From positions 1 through 64,000 of the forward strand of contig JAVTVY010020581.1 in assembly GCA_036873755.1 (NCBI GenBank): a stretch of 64,000 nt of DNA. The letters are read 5' to 3'. The DNA comes from Hanleya hanleyi (lineage: Eukaryota > Mollusca > Polyplacophora > Lepidopleurida > Hanleyidae). The position numbers and the translations under genes are program-made. How positions within the stretch are numbered: position 1 is the first letter of the stretch; the number at the start of each line of letters is the position of its first letter. Below the pieces are notes generated by a model. The model was not told the origin of the DNA. It searched no databases and was given only the letters and a program-made list of their open reading frames with translations. Shown one piece after another: positions 12,458 to 26,322 of the stretch.

Positions 12458-13059
12458 TGTAGTTTCAACTCAGCCTACCCAATATTTTTCCACTCATAAT
12501 CTGATTTTGATGGTTAAGTTGCATATATGCAAATATGTATACCAAAACAATCTCACCTGGAGAAATAAACGATATACATGTAGTACTAAGGAAATGTGCA
12601 ATAAAAATATCCTTAATTTTGGCCGCTTCCTTTGTGTGATGGTGGTAATAAAGCTGTGGGGCTTTTGGTTAATTTGTATCATCCAATGTCCGGTTGTTGA
12701 GTGTCTATGGTTATGTACATGTTTCAGTCTGCTTCTATGCATCATTGTTTACTCCTACTCACAGTAGTTGTCATTTCAGTGTTTTTAAGTATAATTCGTA
12801 GAAATCTCGATATAGTTATGTATGAATTTCTCTGAATTCTGTGAAACAATACGATCACTTTTAGCAAGAACTACAATGCTTCCGAAATACGTAAACGACG
12901 GGAGGATATGATGATTTCTTTGATTCGAATTTAGAATTCCTTCCGTACATCGTCTCGGATATAAAATAAGCCTAAATTGTTACAGTCCATATCGCTGAAA
13001 TTAGGAGACCCAATTGATTCAGGTTCTTGCAGTCTTTTTTGACCCATCTCTATATTACA
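12458..13059. other. Spacer between the satellite and the next putative gene
   Basis: No recognisable coding sequence or repeat. The frame that runs out of the satellite at 12381-12767 has no domain and begins inside the array. Confidence 0.4.
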
Positions 13060-14724
13060 ATGAACGGCAAAATTTGGATTTTATTTATCATAGTTTTTAA
13101 TGCATCTGTACCATCGACCGAGTGTCGAGGTGTTCCACAGGCTATCATCGACACAAATCATCTTAGAGGTGGAACAATTTTTGCGAATGTTATTCGGAAA
13201 AGATGCAGAACAGTTAATCGACCGATCACAAGGTTTGTATATTAGTATATCCACCGATCACAAGTTTTATATATTAATACAATGACATGTGTAAACCGAG
13301 CATCCTTAGGATCAGATTATAGTTTTGATTTTGCGGGTCTGAAGGGTTCTGTTTTATCAAGGTTCAAAATACGTTAAATTTAAGTAAAGAATATATAATT
13401 CCGGTATTTAGAGGTTGTTCGGTTTAGCTAGGTGTCGTTAGTCACAGGTATTATATCGGCAGATTGAAGGTTCGTATACTAGTATATCGGCTAATAACAC
13501 GGCTTGGTTATGTAATAATACAGTTATGTATACAGTACTTTGGGGTATACATATTGCATGTTGATTGCAAAATATACGAGCGTAGTGTGCAAGATCTATG
13601 GCGGTACGTTTTTAACTTGTGTCTAATCCCGCTTAACCGGGCTTGGAACCATGAACTTATATGTTTCAAGGTCCACATAGTGTTCATAAGAAGAGTCACA
13701 ATCAAAGCGTGACTGAATTGCGTGACTGAGATACATCATACTCTAGACAACGGGTAGATACTATTGTCCGAGTCTTTGTGCAGCTGAAAGGGTCAAGTCT
13801 AGACATATTGTTGTCCCCCGACTTGGCTATTGTGTGCATTGTCTCGTGATTCTTACATGGAGTATGAACCAGATAACGACTTTACAACGAAAATCATATG
13901 GATTCAGAATACTGATCAGCGATATGGATTTGATATTTTTGGAACATCATGATGTCTTGCTGGCATCATTGAAATTTGTTGACTGCTTGTCTCTCTCAGG
14001 AAACTAGCCTAGTTTGGGTAAACTATGCCGTATTCTTTTAATTTGGTGCTAATGCTATTATATGAATTAGCTCTTTGGATTATGGAAGCGGTAATTGTTT
14101 AATGGACGACGATTTAATATAGAATGACGGACAAGACGCTTGTATATTGATATGAGACAGTTAAAGTTAATAGGCTTATAGCAACTGGGTCATCAATAAA
14201 ATATCGCTACACTTATTACCAGATAAGAACGGGTTGGTACGGTGCAACGTTTCTTAGCATGGTTGACAGAACCCGTTAGATTTCTCCATCGGCTACTTAT
14301 CTATCTATTAAAAAACAACATCCAGGAGCAGAAAATAATGTCGAACGAGATAAAGCTGGACTTTATAATTACGATGTTTGGGAATTTGGGTAAGTCACAT
14401 ATTATGATATTGCGCGGTAAAATTTAGTATAGGCGTACCAGTCGCCTCGTTTATTATATTGAAATCTATCAGTGACTTAAAATGACATCGTGTTACCATG
14501 ATCGATGAAGATATCCCTCCGATCATATCCCGTGAACAGTTACGCATAGACAGTCGTCTGTGCTATAACCGTAATAATCGGTAATAAATAGAAAATGTAT
14601 TGTTTGTATGGATAGCAGAAATATTTCATCTCGTGGGGTGAGGAAGTTAGTACATTTATCTAATATCTTATATTTCAGTTTTGGAACTCGAGTTGTACGG
14701 CGACGTTGTAGGGATCGACGTTAA
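13060..14724 (+). CDS. Tentative three-exon gene, small secreted protein candidate
   Basis: An ATG at 13060 opens a classical signal peptide (MNGKIWILFIIVFNASVPS, then TECRG). The same exon seems to end at the donor CACAAG|GTTTGT (13232). A strong internal exon lies at 14326-14389 (acceptor CATCCAG, donor TTTGG|GTAAGT) and reads protein-like (AENNVERDKAGLYNYDVWEF). A third exon from 14679 ends in a basic tail with TAA at 14722-14724. The exon 2-3 frame joins exon 1 in the frame that starts at ATG 13100, not in the signal-peptide frame. So either the signal peptide belongs to another product, there is an indel near 13125-13145, or a splice site is misjudged. I do not recognise the family. Confidence 0.3.
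13600..13735 (+). repeat. Dispersed repeat fragment (also at 21590-21690 and 25185-25290)
   Basis: The words TAATCCCGCTTAA, a CATG-containing stretch and GCGTGACTGAGATAC recur at 25185-25290. A related inverted piece (CCTAGCACCGGCATAAGCGG then TATTAGATACA) lies near 21645-21675. Ends cannot be defined by eye. Confidence 0.4.
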
Positions 14725-16610
14725 AATATGTAAGTTTCGGCATGATTCAAATGCACGGCTTTTATCAATTTCAATTTCAGAAACCCCACACAGTCTTCAT
14801 AGGAAAATAAGAAATTCAGACGTGGGGCACGAGCCATGTTATATATTTCCGAAAATGTTAAATCAATTTGAATTGATTAATGGGTGTTTGTTTTGGTTAG
14901 AAAGAATCGAAGTTTATTGGGAGCAGCTTTCCCAAAGTCGCCTATAACTTCTATATAATAAGGTTTCGAAAATCGACAAACTCATTCAGGACATCTCACG
15001 ATTGTCGTCATGAAGTTTTCTGCATCTCAGGGTTCATGAAGTAAATGAGATAAAATGCAACATTTTTAATATGAAAGTTGAATGTGAATACATTTCAAAC
15101 GAATGAAGAAAAGGCAAACTTGTGGGTTCCTGTAAAGTGGGATTTAATAACCCCACCCCAAAATAAATAATAAGTAGCGTACATTACGTGCTGAGTGGTC
15201 AAATTAAAAAGAAAATGGAACCTATTGGCAACTTTTTGCTAAGAAGCGATGTTGTTACTATCCATTGCCCTGACAGAATTACATCTCTCTAGATAACGCA
15301 AATATCAAAACAAATTCAATCATGGTGTAAGAAGTTCTTTTGTACATCCTAAGTAAACTAATTATAGTTTAGGGAATAAATGATACATAACAATTGTAAA
15401 GATTATAATTACCAGGAGTTCTGTCATTTTCGGTGATATCTGCTTTTTCAATCGAAGCATTCATTCGACGAACACGGACAGCTACTGATGAAAATAGGTG
15501 GTTGAATTCCCATACACTGATACACCTTTCTTGTTATTGAAAGCTGATGCAGAAATAAAAGGATATGTGGTGTTTGCATGGGAAAACTCCTCTGTGTCTG
15601 ACGGTTGATTTATTTTAATCAAAAACCTACAAAACCATATTTTACATGTAGAATACATACTGAAATATCAGCGTGAAAAACGATGGTCAACTGCATGAAA
15701 AAGAATTTATGATCAATCAGTATGTGCTCCCTGGCTTATTTTGGTATTTTTGAAGTATTTTTAGAGAGTATTTTCTCTTGTGAAAAACATCACATATCCT
15801 TCAGCCTCCTGACTTTTAAATTTTCATCAGACTAACACGGCTATATTATCAGCATGTTAGTCGGCATCATTAAAAAACTATACATCATAAAAAACTATGC
15901 ATTAATACATGGTTCTAGAAATTCAGACAATTCTGCTAACATTTTGCTGTTTTAACCAAAGGTTCAGATATTGCGATATAAAAACTGTCTAAACACAACA
16001 ACAACAAAATACGGAAGAAATGATGAGAAATAGGCTCCAATCGTGTTCAATTCGTTCATCAAATGATTGATTTATTTCACTTCAACCACATAGGGTGGTT
16101 ATGAGAGGATTTGCGGTCTGACTCGTGTATTCCACTTATATCAGTCACCGTTTGCCCCTATGACCAGTTTCCTATTCTGACTAGTCTAAATCCTTGATCT
16201 AGAAAGCGGATGAAGCTGTGTCTTGGCTTATCTCCTGGTGTGATAGAGGATACAGTGTGATGATTTGTCTTTGTTTACATTTCATTCAACGCAACCTTGT
16301 CTTTTGTAGGAGACGGGATTTTGGATTATCACCTGTGGACAAATGGTTTGTTATTGAATCTCGGATGTTTTACGCAAAACAAGTGGGAACGGTGAAGTAT
16401 GCATAAAGCCTGAGAAACTTCAACTCTCGACTACATCACCAGGCTGAAAATTTCCCATGAATATCGCTAACGAGAGGAACGTCTACCTGGATAATTCCAC
16501 GAATGCTTGAATCGGCTTAACTGAACTATGTCAAAATGTGTTGTGCAAATGAACATCGAACAAGGAAGATTGGCTTCCGTATACTCCTTTGTTTTAAGAA
16601 TGGCCAGTAA
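14725..16610. other. No feature recognised
   Basis: AT-rich, only short open frames. A frame at 14681-14947 overlaps the tentative exon above in another phase and shows no domain. Confidence 0.4.
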
Positions 16611-16614
16611 CTAA

Positions 16615-16830
16615 CATGGCAGTGTGACTATGCGTCACAGGACCTACGAAGTAAGGTAGGCATTAGGACAGGCACTGAGCTCTTGGCAATCCCACCCCCC
16701 CCCCTCCCCCCCCAGCCCCAAGTTGAAATCCTGCCTATATTAAGATGGGCACATGCAGCCCAAGTCAGAATCACCAGAGATTTTCATCAAAAATCACCAG
16801 AAATTTTCGATTAAAACAGTATTGAATATT
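16615..16830. repeat. Dispersed repeat, copy 1 (second copy 18462-18660)
   Basis: GTCACAGGACCTACGAAGTA, GTAGGCATTAGGAC, a C-rich run, GTTGAAATCCTGC, ATATTAAGATGGGCAC and AATCACCAGAAATTTTC occur in the same order at 16615-16830 and 18462-18660. The C run is much longer in this copy (16692-16712). Confidence 0.7.
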
Positions 16831-18234
16831 TTGTTGAAGATTAAAAGTGATGGAATTGAATGAATAGTTTACCAGTTACTGTGCTGATGTGAATCTGTGA
16901 CACACAACACACTCTGTGGCAGTGATTCTGTGACACACCAACACACTCCGTGGCAGTGATTCTGTATCCCTTAATCAAGAAATCAAAATTTGAAATGACA
17001 AGAAAAATTTAGACATAATTACACATGTAATGTTTTTGTTTAAATTATATCCCAGTGTGATATATAGTCAATATTCAAGAAGTACAATCAAAGTTACTTT
17101 ATCTAGTTAAATTCTACCCAAAGAAAATAAATTAAGACCCTTTAAACATGCCGTCAATGCCAGATGTTGAGTTTTATACAGCTGTAGATCAGGGCTCTGG
17201 GTGCATATATCATGTTTCCATACCCTTAATGCACACAACAGCGGCAAAACAAAGCCTCCTTGAACAACCTATCTTTATACAGGAAATTCTTAACCCAGAA
17301 AATACCATTCTCTCTCAAAAGAAAACAATTTACGTCAGGAAGGCCTTTTTATTAAGCTAATTTTGTTAGGTAGGGGCCTACTTAGATTCAATAATTGTCA
17401 TGAAATTTCTTTGGTTATATCTTAATTGCAACTATGTTTGTTCCTCAAACCTAACATGCTTGAGCTATACATGTATAACACACTTTCATTTGAGAGTCCA
17501 GACATTCCACCATTCATGTGAACAAATTGCACTAAACATGGAATAATTAAATTCACACTACCCATTTCTACAGTATCAGTACTATGTTACTATCTGTAGC
17601 AGTTGAAACCCAGTAAAACTTAAACAATTAAAACCAGTAAAGAAATTTGTCTGTTGAATAACAGAAAATATGGTATGGAGATTTGAATGAGTAAACTACT
17701 AAACAACTTACATGATACCATCAAAATGTCCCAACACAAGCTGATAAATTCCTTGGGTGGCTTGCAGGACAGCTTTGTTTCACCCTCAGTAAATTTTATC
17801 ATTGTTGCTCACAGGCTAATCTGAAGGATGATACCAGATCTTTCTATGTTCTGCTGGGTTATTGCTTCAGGGTGACTTAATTGGTTGATGTAGGATATTT
17901 CATCATCAGTGGCAATATGACCTAAATTTGAAGCCTGCATGATTTGGTCTGTGATGAAATGTTTGGATGTGAAATAGGATACACGTTAAACGCCACAGTT
18001 TACATATATCTATAACAATATACTGAATTGTGTGTATTAAGAATGGCAAGTTGCCTGGTAATAGCAGTGTAGATAAATGCACTAACAAATGATGGAAAAT
18101 TAGCATTTCCTATTTCATTATCCCATCACATTTTGTACTGTGTTATATATACAGTGAAACATACAGCCAAGGGTTCCCAATGGGCATGACAGTGCACTCG
18201 CTGAGCTATCAATAAATAATAAAAAAAATAATTA

Positions 18235-18660
18235 TAAATCAAATTCAGTCAGCTCAGAACTTGCTGGTAACAATGCCCTAATGCACGTTCATGCCAAAAA
18301 TAAAGGTTCTAATGTCAATGGTTCTCCTTATTTTGCCGACGAAAGGATTCGTATGGACTCACTGATTCATTACCGGACAATTTGCGATCTGTAGCCTACT
18401 TCGTAGGAACAAATAGATTTCTTTAGCTTCATCCGGAGATTAGGCAATGCTCCCATACTACATGAGCAGTGTGACTAACGTCACAGGACCTACGAAGTAC
18501 AGTAGGCATTAGGACTCGAACACGAACTGAACTCTTGGAAATCCCCACCCCCAGTTGAAATCCTGCTCATATTAAGATGGGCACCGCCCAAGTCAGAATC
18601 GCCAGTGCTTTTCATCAAAAATCACCAGAAATTTTCATCAAAAATACATGTAGGTCAGCT
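18235..18660. repeat. Dispersed repeat cluster, copy 2 (partner 19260-19445)
   Basis: About 150 bp around AACAATGCCCTAATGCACG, GGTTCTAATGTCAA and TTTTGCCGACGAAAGGATTC is repeated at 19292-19442. A third partial start (GTCAGCTCAAAACTTGTTGG) lies at 18654. The 18462-18660 part repeats 16615-16830. Together this looks like tandem copies of one decayed mobile element, which would explain the short frames at 19317-19584. Confidence 0.65.
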
Positions 18661-19925
18661 CAAAACTTGTTGGTAACAGTCTCTTAATGCGCCTTCATTC
18701 CAAAATAAATAACGATCGCCGATTTAATTTTACAATTTCTTAATTAAAGGAAACAGATTGAATAATATAGGTTTAGTAGATTTCAAGCTTTACGTGTGAA
18801 AATACATTTACATCTCTTTAATGGTTTTCAGTGCCCTTGTCCAGGATCAAAACAACTTTTTGAATCACATTATTTTCCCAACAATACAACACATTTTTAT
18901 ATATAGTACTATAGTAGAAAGGTAGCATTTATGTAGTTTACGGTAATTCAACTCAAGACCCTACACCTTCTATGCACAAGATAATAATGATTCTATGTGA
19001 TTCTCCTGAGCATAGCCGGTAAAGACGAATAAATAGCGTCTCTACATCTTCTGTAATAGGGCCATGTGGCATAGTGGACTATTTCAATGACAGGGTATTT
19101 TTAGACGGACAGTAACTGATACTCATTGGCGATAAAACGCTGGAGCAAAACAGACCACAGTTTTCTTGGCAATGATGAAATGATTGGATGTGAAAGAGGA
19201 TACATGTTACAGGCTAAACCTTACATATATATATAGCAATATATTGAAGTGTTAATTATAAATCTAATTTTAAGCAGAATTATTTCAGATCAGAACTTGA
19301 TGGTAACAATGCCCTAATGCACGCTCATGCCAAAAATCAAGGTTCTAATGTCAACGGTTCTCCTTATTTTGCCGACGAAAGGATTCGGATGGACTCACTC
19401 ATTACCGGACAATTTGCGATCTGTAGCCTACTTCGTAGGAATACGCATGCAGCAAACCTCTATGTATTTGTTATGTTTTATTTTATTATTCTTATTTGTT
19501 CACAAGCATTTCACCTATGTTTGGATGATATCTATTCCATATATGTGTTGTCCCAATTATAAGGAAGGTAGTATGCTACTGTAAAGATCATCTGTAACTA
19601 TCTGTTTTGAAAAACTAAAAACAAGAAGTAGCTTCAAAGGATGATGGGCGACGGAGTTTGAATGGCGAATATGCAAAATGCTTACTATGCATAATAAGTA
19701 TTCTTTGAAGTATTTAATTGCTCAAGAAGTCAGATTTCATTTATTTCTTTTTGTATTTGGGCATAAGTTATTCTATATGACACACATGTATGCGTTAAAA
19801 CAATCTGGCGGATGAACTTTTATTTCTGTTTTGCGGAATAAATAAATATATGGTTGTTCGCTAATAGTTTTTTGAAGCTTGACCAACCTTAACAGCATCA
19901 ATTAAATAAAACTTCCGTGCTTGTC

Positions 19926-20237
19926 GCGGGTGGTTGGGTGGGTTCAGGTTCCTGTTGCTTCAATGCATTTTGCTGAGAAGCAACAGGAACTTGATAATGT
20001 GATGTCTAGCACTGTAATATCACTTGTCTTTATTGCACCGTCCCGTCTGTGTCTTGTGCGCTGTCATCAGTGTGTTATAGGGTGGATGAAGGGTGTCTGG
20101 TTCCATGGTGCTTCAAAGATTTCTTCTTTGAAATATCAGTAACACAACTGGGCTGGGTGGTGCTAAGTTGGTTCGTCGTGATATAGACGAAATATTGTTG
20201 AAAGCGACGTTAAATTCTATTCACTCACTCACTCACC
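19926..20237 (+). mobile_element. SINE, copy 1, with 11-bp target-site duplication
   Basis: Begins GCGGGTGGTTGGGTGGG and ends in TTCACTCACTCACTCACC. The flanks CCGTGCTTGTC at 19915-19925 and 20238-20248 are identical direct repeats. It is ~85-90% similar by eye to 37567-37873. The 3' part with a GTCGTGATATAG...GAAATATTG...GAAAGCG motif and a simple CACT tail is the kind of tail seen in mollusc SINEs. The head is not clearly a tRNA. Confidence 0.85.
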
Positions 20238-22884
20238 CCGTGCTTGTCGGCGCACGTTGTTAAAACAATTTGTGCCTCAGATACTGCCGGAAATAATAAA
20301 TAAAACAAATTTCGGGACGGGGGCAAAATTCGGGGACGGCGTTGATGACAAACGAAGTATTACTTGTAATGAGCCAAATAAAACGAGACTAGCCAATCGG
20401 AAGAATGACACATTCACGATGTCGGTAACATAACTTATATAATAAATACTACAAACTCGGAGCTTCTCCAAGTAAACGCAATTTAATGCACGACCCTATT
20501 GTCCGTGCCTTTATCAAGGGAAATTTATAATATACAAATGTCGAATATATTGATAGCTGTAAATTCCAATAGAATTTATTGTTGTTACAATCCCCAAGAC
20601 TATATAATGTTTCTTTCGAATGTAACCCATCAACTCCAGATGTATTTCAGTCTAAGTTAGACCATCATCAGAGAAACATAATGTCTTGCAGCAAAGGAAT
20701 TTCGCATACAGCCGAAAGATCGATACTATTTTGTTCGCAATATAGATATTACTTCTAGATATCTCCAGTAAATATATGAAAAGAAAAACATTGAAAAATA
20801 AGTTCAGATATATATACCATTATATTAAATGCCCCTGAAGAAGCCATAATGGGGAACGCGTATGGCGTTAAATACAGTACTCCAGTCCGTTAACTATCAT
20901 GGTGCTATAGTCTTTATGTATAACAATTTTTACAATGTCTATTTTATACCGTCCCCCTTAGCTCAGCATTAAGTGTGTCGTACTCTTATATATACCGGAT
21001 ATCGTGTGTTTTATATTAAGATGCATACTATGAAATGAGACATAAATATATATCCTATCATATAATCTACTGTGATTTGCGATGATTAATTGATTTACAT
21101 ACATAAACCATTATGTATAAATCGATCAGAAAATCGATTTGGTGAGGCCGTGGGGCGGGGGTGTGGTGAGTGATGAGGTAAGGTTGTGGCTTCACGCGAG
21201 ATCACTTCCGGTCACCTGAATTCCGGAATGTCATTTCCGGTACCCTGACATGCAGGTGGACGTAAAATTGGGATAATCCCATGCGTCGTGGGGAGCGGTA
21301 GATGCGGAGCGGGAATGAGAGATTAATGAGAGTTGTATGACCTTTGACCTCTGACTGGGAAAATCTCTTTCCATCGTTGGGTGGGGGAAATGAGGGGAGA
21401 AAAGTGGGTTTAAGTAGAGTTCTATGACCTTTGATGTTCTACCTGGCAATATGCAAATTACAACGCATATAAGGGAAGTGGAAATAGGTGCCGACATACT
21501 GACAGAGCCACATGACTTCACAGTATAGTCTTCTGGTTAACCTATCCTAAAGCACATACCAAGAATCGTGATAGGTGTTGTATCTCAGGTACGCTTGTAT
21601 TGTACCTGTTCATGTGGCAACTTGGATGACATGACCACACGGCCCCTAGCACCGGCATAAGCGGTATTAGATACAAATCTAGAGAGCTATGATGGAAACG
21701 CACACACCCCTCCTCTGTAATCCCATTGTGTGTTTTGAGGGGGCTAATAATCAGCATGACCTCTTTGTAAAGTAACCTCTTGGCAAAATATTATGTTTTG
21801 AAGTTGTTCGAAGGCACGCTATCTGCTGGATAATGCAGGGTGTTTTGAAAGTAATCAACTATAGCCCAATACCATTTTTTTTATTGTAGCTCTGTAACGA
21901 AAAACATGACGAAGCTAAAATTACTTGGAGTTTCTGCGAATCCCTTGGGGTCATATTGAGACTATCATGGGAAAATCCAAGACGGCGTATATAATTTATC
22001 CACAGAATGTGGCGGGGTTTTTGTTTTTACTTTACAATCCATTATTCTCGGTTTTCTTGTCTAAAATACAGACAAGTATTTTATTTTCGTAAAACTAATA
22101 TTTCCCTATCTCATTTATCATTTTTCGGTATGAAAGAAAAATCGAAATTTAAAGGATCGAAACTAAAAATAATAATAGGTCCAATAATAGGCCGAAAATG
22201 GCTTCTGGGAACATCACGTCACTGTGACATCATTTCGGAATAGTCCGGCAGATATGTAACAAAAAATAGGTCCATTGTGCATTTTGTTATAAAAGCGTAA
22301 AACTTTGCATAGTGACAGAGAAATACATATTTTTTAGCGAGGAGTCCGGCTTGGAAATCCGTAGTTGGCCGTCATCTCGGTTTTCAAAATGACCTCCATA
22401 AGAAACCATCAATGTCGCAGATCGGGACTTCTAAGACAATTTAAACAATACCCACATTTGCGTACCCAAGAAAGTTGATCAACACATTTTTGTCGCATCA
22501 GAACGGATGTATTAAAAGATGGCGGCCATTTTTTTCAAAATGACTGCAGAGAATCGCTTATTTTGACGGTTATGTGACTTAGGGGAATCAATAGACAAAA
22601 TTCTACTTCTGAGTGACTTAAAATGATTTTTTGCATCATTAAACACTCATCCCCGTAGTTGATACCTGCAATATATGAAAATAGTCATATTTGGGGGAGA
22701 AATCCAAGCGCAATGTGGGTTAATCTTGCTGCATCTATAGTTGCAACGGACACCAAGCTGGCTGTCATTCACCCTTGTTGGAAGCTTCTTATCCAAACTT
22801 ACTCGAAGAAGCTTCTCCTGAAGAACGGAGAAGAAATCAAGTCCAAGTGGGACGGGCCTGAACGGTCTTGGTAGGCGATGTCCT

Positions 22885-23025
22885 CGAAATATTCTCTCTA
22901 CACCTGGAGCTAAAAGATTGAAACTTATCACACAATATGTCTGGATCAAGCTCTATTCCATAGCATTTCCTTTCAAAACAGATCAGTAAAATGGAGTTTT
23001 TGAGATCACATCATGACCCACGGTA
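22885..23025. repeat. Dispersed repeat, copy A (others 24480-24660 and 39850-40005)
   Basis: The shared line is a pyrimidine-rich lead, then TGAAACTTA(C/T)CACA, a variable stretch and TCAAGCTCTA followed by CAGAAAATG or a variant. Three diverged copies are in the window, two close together and one inside SLC6 intron 4. Nature unknown. Confidence 0.45.
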
Positions 23026-24479
23026 AAGCTTTTCCGAGATAGCTTGCACCTATAGTATCATGCAAGCATGTCCAGAATATTTTCAGTGTGATATGCCACC
23101 AGTCGGAGTGTTTCAAATGCAAATTCTTGGAAAGTTCATGGTATAAAGTTTCCGACATTAGTATACAATAAACGTTCATCAAATATATTGATATATTTAT
23201 TTTGTAACATCCTGACGTGATCACTGTAGTAAGAATATAAATACCGTATCACATATACATGTATCAAATTGACCAGGTTATGTTGCCGAGATTTATTGGG
23301 GTTAGCAAATATTCGTTGTCCGTCATAGTTTAGGTCTATTTTTTATGTCGACGCGATAAATTGGTATTGCCATGCATGTCAGTTGACTATGCCAAAATTG
23401 CTTCATCGTTGAAGGGATGTCATGCTGAGTTTCATAGCCAGATTCATATTTACCAGTTACTCCGGAAATGGAATAACTTCATATCAGTAATCCATGTTAT
23501 ATTTGTGGACCACAATTCCTCTAGCGATCGACATTGGTTGCATGGTAGCGATGGTTGTTTATAATGTTGTGGACAAAGTGTCACAGTTTGAAGCATTGTA
23601 AGGTTGGCCCGCCAGCCGAGTTGCCAAAAGTGTGATTGAAACCCGAAGTTCCAGTACTGGCAAAAAAAACTGCAGGTTGATCTACTAGTTCTAGTGTTTG
23701 CATCATTTGTATGGCTGATTAGGGCACGGGATTTCAACGACAAGCTGAATCTATGACTACCGGTACTACAATCGAATATACCAAATACAGGTATACCAAC
23801 ATATTTGAATAATTTGCCAGTGACCATAGTTATCAGTAATGGCGATAGAACAAAAAAGGAAAAGGCGACGGTAGTGCCGTTGGCCTTAGAGAATGTCCTG
23901 CTGCGCTTACAGGAAGTTCTGTTGCTGGAAGTTCTGTTGCTCTTTTGCGCTGGATAGCTATGCGCTGTTCAAGAAGGCTCACATAATTTGAGGACCGGTC
24001 ATGCGACGACACCCAGATGTTTGCGGAAAAAAAATGTAGTGAATTGACTTTCCTGATGATAGGTTGGACAATGCGCACTTTTGTTGTCTGTAATCATAGT
24101 GCCTCTGTCTCTTAAAATCTTTAGTGGGCTACGTGAATTGTAACATGTCTGTACTCTGGGTTGCTGATCAGATAAATTCCAGTACGATTACCTAAATGAT
24201 GATGGCTCAGATTCCGAGCCTGCCAAGAACTGCACCATGAACAGTCACTCATTATAGCACAAAATGCCAATGTCAACCCAAAATGTCTTTGCGATACCAC
24301 CAGGAGAATCCGGAGAACGGGCACCACTCGTGATGTCTGACAGCAGGATTTATGTATTTATGTTCTTTCGATGATATAGACAACACGCAGTACCAAGATC
24401 GTACCCAACCTATCCATGATACGACCAAGAGGAATATCAATTCCTGTCTTCATCTGCCGATACCATTTAACCCTATCTG

Positions 24480-24660
24480 ACCTGGGCGATTTGGGACCTG
24501 TCCGGGTCTGGGTTTGGTGGGGGGGGGAGTGGGCGTTTCGGCTCCCCTAAATATCTCGTATCCTTTGGTCTATCGACTGAAACTTACCACACCATACCCT
24601 TGTGTCAAGCTCTACCAGAAAATGCAAAACAAAAACCAAGATGGCCGGTCTTCTGTCTGG
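24480..24660. repeat. Dispersed repeat, copy B
   Basis: Contains CTGACCTGGGC, a 9-G run, CTCCCCTAAATATCTCG, TGAAACTTACCACACC and TCAAGCTCTACCAGAAAATG. It matches 39850-40005 most closely. Confidence 0.5.
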
Positions 24661-26021
24661 ACAGATGACCTTAATTCGCAAAGTTTGCTAAGTAATGGTC
24701 ACACGGTACTATATTGCATGGTAGGATGGACATCTGTAAGGGTTCGCGAGGCAATTGGGTATGACAATATAGGTTGATGTGCTATTTCATACTTGTAAGA
24801 TGGCGATACTAAATTGAAAATATGGTCGGATTCAAATGAGGTAGTCTGAGCCGAATCCGTGCAAAGCTAATCCAATGGGGTAATATAGTTTTATGATAAA
24901 TAATAAGAAGCTACCTTGGCATTTGGTTTCTAAATGAATTAACAACTGTCCAGTGTGTATGGCAGCTTGTACATTCGACAAATATATGTACATGTAGGTT
25001 TATTGTTTTGGTGGGAAATTCAAGCCGTACGACGTCGAACTTTACAGGCTAGTTTTCTGGGTATTCTTACATTTACCAGGTTTACCCATGTTGAGGCGTT
25101 TACTTCATCAGACGTCATCGATGCTCTTCCATTACGATCAGATGCGCTATTTGTTTGACCTGATCTGTCATCACAGCTCCCGAGCTAGTGTATCTAATTC
25201 CGCTTAAGTCGGTGCTAGGAGCCGTGCGAATACTTCACAGTCTTCACATGAACAGCTGCAATAAAAGCGCGGCTGAGATACTAAGGCTACATCCGAGAAT
25301 CTACCGTATTCTCGAGTCTGAATGTGAGTTGCCGAGGTAGGCTTCCCTGTGGAGTCATATGGTTGCTTTTTAGTCACCAGACGTCGTCAATTTTTCCCAT
25401 CTCTTGCATATCGCTTCAATTTATCAGGATAGAGAGAGATTATCTCTCTAAAATAGAGGTAAAAAGGTCGTTTTGCTCAATTAAGTCATGAATATATTAA
25501 ACTAGAAAATCCTCCATAGACGACAATGCCCATATATATCTCAGAAATACAACTGGTCGAGTATCTAATTTGCATAATAATACCGGGCATAATTTGCAGC
25601 CTATTCATGAATAGACTACGGTTACTTTCGCTGGATAATTACTGTTACGGTATGTAAAATAACAATATATAAGCTATGCCGCCTGAAGATTTTGGAGTGT
25701 CACGGTGGATCATTCAAACGTTATCTAGTAAAAACGACCGCTTTTACCTTTATTTTAGATAGGTAACTCTCCCTAACCAGTTACGGGGATAAATGGAGGT
25801 GTGAAATCGGCAGGTATACACTGATTTACACTGGCGAAAACACATCGTTGCCAGCCACATAGTATTGGGATAGGAGAGGAACTCACCACAAAGAATATTT
25901 GGTTTGTGAGCATTGGTTAGTGGATGAATCAATATCATGTCGTGATTTGAGGTTGAAACAATTATTCAAAAATCATCACAAAGTATTCCAGACCGATTAC
26001 GATACAAGCGAATTTTATATT

Positions 26022-26322
26022 AGTATGTTGAAGAAAAGTACACATATGCTAATATGCTGAAATACTGCACAATAAAAATATGAGTGTTCTGAAATACTGT
26101 ACAGTACACATATACTAGTATGCTGAAATACTGTAAACTGCAAGTATGCTGAAATACTGTACAGTACAAATATACTATAGCATGCTGAAATACTGTACAA
26201 AACACATATACTGATATGCTGAAATACTGTACTGTACACATATACTAACATGCTAAAATACTGTACAGTATATACATGTAAATACTAGTATGCTGAAGTA
26301 CTGTACAGCACACATAAGCTGG
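26022..26322. repeat. Minisatellite, ~32-36-bp unit
   Basis: About eight diverged copies of TATGCTGAAATACTGTACAG followed by TACACATATACTA. The repeated minus-strand peptide pattern (STVFQHISICVLYSI-like) follows from the unit and is not a gene. Confidence 0.85.

Larger units (their letters stand above)
20250..25980. other. Mostly non-coding, scattered repeats
   Basis: No coding exon could be supported. Present are a DR1-like nuclear-receptor motif (TGACCTTTGACCT) at 21338-21350, a dispersed repeat at 22890-23020 and 24480-24660 (see those entries), and G/C runs near 24520. The missing last exon of the SLC6 gene may lie here or nearer 27.6 kb but was not recognised. Confidence 0.4.

Noticed and set aside
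7210..12460. CRISPR array
   Set aside because: Repeats are contiguous without unique spacers, and the genome is eukaryotic.
22647..22949. 100-codon minus-strand frame
   Set aside because: No domain and it overlaps a dispersed repeat.
25750..25938. Last SLC6 exon on the minus strand
   Set aside because: A weak resemblance to a C-terminal tail in one frame only, without a convincing acceptor at phase 0.
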